Part shown: positions 63,396-64,000 of the stretch, piece by piece
Numbering within the stretch: position 1 is the stretch's first letter
Layout: each line of letters opens with the position of its first letter
Assembly: GCF_003967555.1 (NCBI RefSeq)
Contig: NZ_BIFS01000002.1
Span: forward strand, 2,728,001 to 2,792,000
DNA length: 64,000 nucleotides
Direction: 5' to 3'
DNA from: Dictyobacter kobayashii
Lineage (GTDB): Bacteria; Chloroflexota; Ktedonobacteria; Ktedonobacterales; Ktedonobacteraceae
Notes under the pieces: generated by a model
What the model saw: the letters and a program-made list of their open reading frames with translations, nothing else
The model's database searches: none
What the model was told of the DNA's origin: nothing
Program-made: the position numbers and the translations under genes

Positions 63396-64000
63396 ATGAA
63401 AGCTCTACTATGCAAAGAGTTTGGCCCGGCGGAGAAACTGGTACTGGAGGATATCGTGCCGGTTGAGCCTGGCGAAGGGCAGGTGGTAGTAGAAGTCAAA
63501 GCCTGTGGCGTCAATTTTCCCGACACGTTGATCATCGAGGGCAAGTACCAGTTCAAGCCAGACATGCCCTTTGCGCCCGGAAGTGATGTGGCCGGAATTG
63601 TCACAAAAGTTGGCGAGGGAGTAAAGCGCACGAAAGTGGGCGACCATGTTCTGGGCGTGTTAGGCTGGGGAGGTTTTGCCGAGGAGGTCGTGGCGAACGA
63701 GGAGAGTCTGATTCATCTTCCATCGAGCCTCAATTTTGTTACAGCCTCCGCCTTCGCCATGCCTTATGCAACCTCGTACTATGCGCTCAAAGACCGGGCC
63801 AGACTGCAGCCGAGAGAGACTTTGCTGGTGCTAGGAGCGGCTGGTGGTGTGGGTCTGGCGGCAGTAGAACTAGGTCACTTGATGGGAGCAAAGGTCATCG
63901 CAGCAGCTTCGAGCGACGAGAAACTGGCCGTTTGCCACCAATACGGAGCGGATGAACTGATCAATTATAGCCGCGAAGATCTCAAGGTGCGCCTCAAAAC
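63396..64000 (+). CDS. NADPH:quinone oxidoreductase (MDR superfamily, 3' end cut by window edge)
   Basis: 201 residues are visible. MKALLCKEFGPAEKLVLEDIVP, the quinone-reductase opening; VVVEVKACGVNFPDTLIIEGKYQFKPDMPFAPGSDVAGIV (~30-69); LQPRETLLVLGAAGGVGLAAVELGHLMGAKVIAAASSDEKL (~139-179, NADPH binding). No catalytic-zinc ligands are present, so this is the zinc-free QOR-type branch that reduces quinones or enoyl compounds. AAGGAGAATGAG precedes the ATG at 63396; the ATG at 63391 is out of frame with a stop. It is divergent from the acyl-CoA dehydrogenase and shares a regulator site with rpiR. Confidence 0.92.
   Translation, partial: MKALLCKEFGPAEKLVLEDIVPVEPGEGQVVVEVKACGVNFPDTLIIEGKYQFKPDMPFAPGSDVAGIVTKVGEGVKRTKVGDHVLGVLGWGGFAEEVVANEESLIHLPSSLNFVTASAFAMPYATSYYALKDRARLQPRETLLVLGAAGGVGLAAVELGHLMGAKVIAAASSDEKLAVCHQYGADELINYSREDLKVRLK

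Noticed and set aside
1..64000. tRNA, rRNA or riboswitch genes
   Set aside because: None could be recognised by eye; a covariance-model scan would be needed to exclude them.

Overview
The window looks like a chromosomal piece of a filamentous, actinomycete-like Chloroflexota bacterium of the class Ktedonobacteria. This is inferred from gene content and style: secreted glycosidases with Thr/Pro linkers and carbohydrate-binding modules, an F420-type nitroreductase, a complete P450 set, many AraC/TetR/LacI/ArsR/PadR/RpiR regulators, IS66, and several families of dispersed palindromic repeats. No rRNA, tRNA or CRISPR array was recognised.

Layout: 1-5 kb, zinc alcohol dehydrogenase (cut by the left edge), VOC protein, DDN-type oxidoreductase, baeRF protein, then a 700 bp repeat element. 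5-12 kb, secreted Thr/Pro-linker protein, SDR, an intact IS66-family element with 8 bp target duplication, Tat-exported phosphoesterase, FMN reductase under a MerR-type promoter. 12-15 kb, lipoprotein, a deleted arsR relic beside the intact arsR-SRPBCC pair, and a small double-glycine peptide gene. 15-19.5 kb, two secreted linker proteins, one a GH51-like arabinofuranosidase with CBM2. 19.9-23.8 kb, the most interesting locus: a 60-residue peptide ending in Trp-Trp-Phe, a ComQ-like prenyl transferase and a ten-helix ComP-like sensor, together resembling a ComQXP quorum-sensing cassette. 23.9-32.5 kb, PhyH dioxygenase, AraC regulator, MoaD/BNR pair, GH30 glycosidase with its LacI regulator, DUF2090 aldolase-like protein. 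32.7-36.6 kb, P450, ferredoxin reductase and ferredoxin in one operon, with a divergent TetR gene. 36.9-42 kb, GH13 amylase, TrmO, nucleotidyltransferase, a seven-bladed propeller lectin. 42-46.4 kb, a PadR-controlled ABC export operon. 46.5-55.6 kb, VOC-DinB fusion, P-type ATPase, glycosyltransferase, glutaredoxin-thioredoxin reductase fusion, AraC-azlC-azlD. 55.8-64 kb, molybdopterin oxidoreductase large subunit, DUF2252 protein, P-loop kinase, and an RpiR regulator next to an acyl-CoA dehydrogenase/quinone oxidoreductase divergon that shares its operator.

A striking property is that about twenty frame breaks occur in otherwise well conserved genes, nearly all explained by one missing (rarely extra) base in a short homopolymer. 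In several cases restoring the base recreates a conserved end exactly (seventh lectin blade, PadR ATGA overlap). I read most of them as sequence or assembly errors rather than gene decay, and list each broken gene as one feature over its full span, with the break position.
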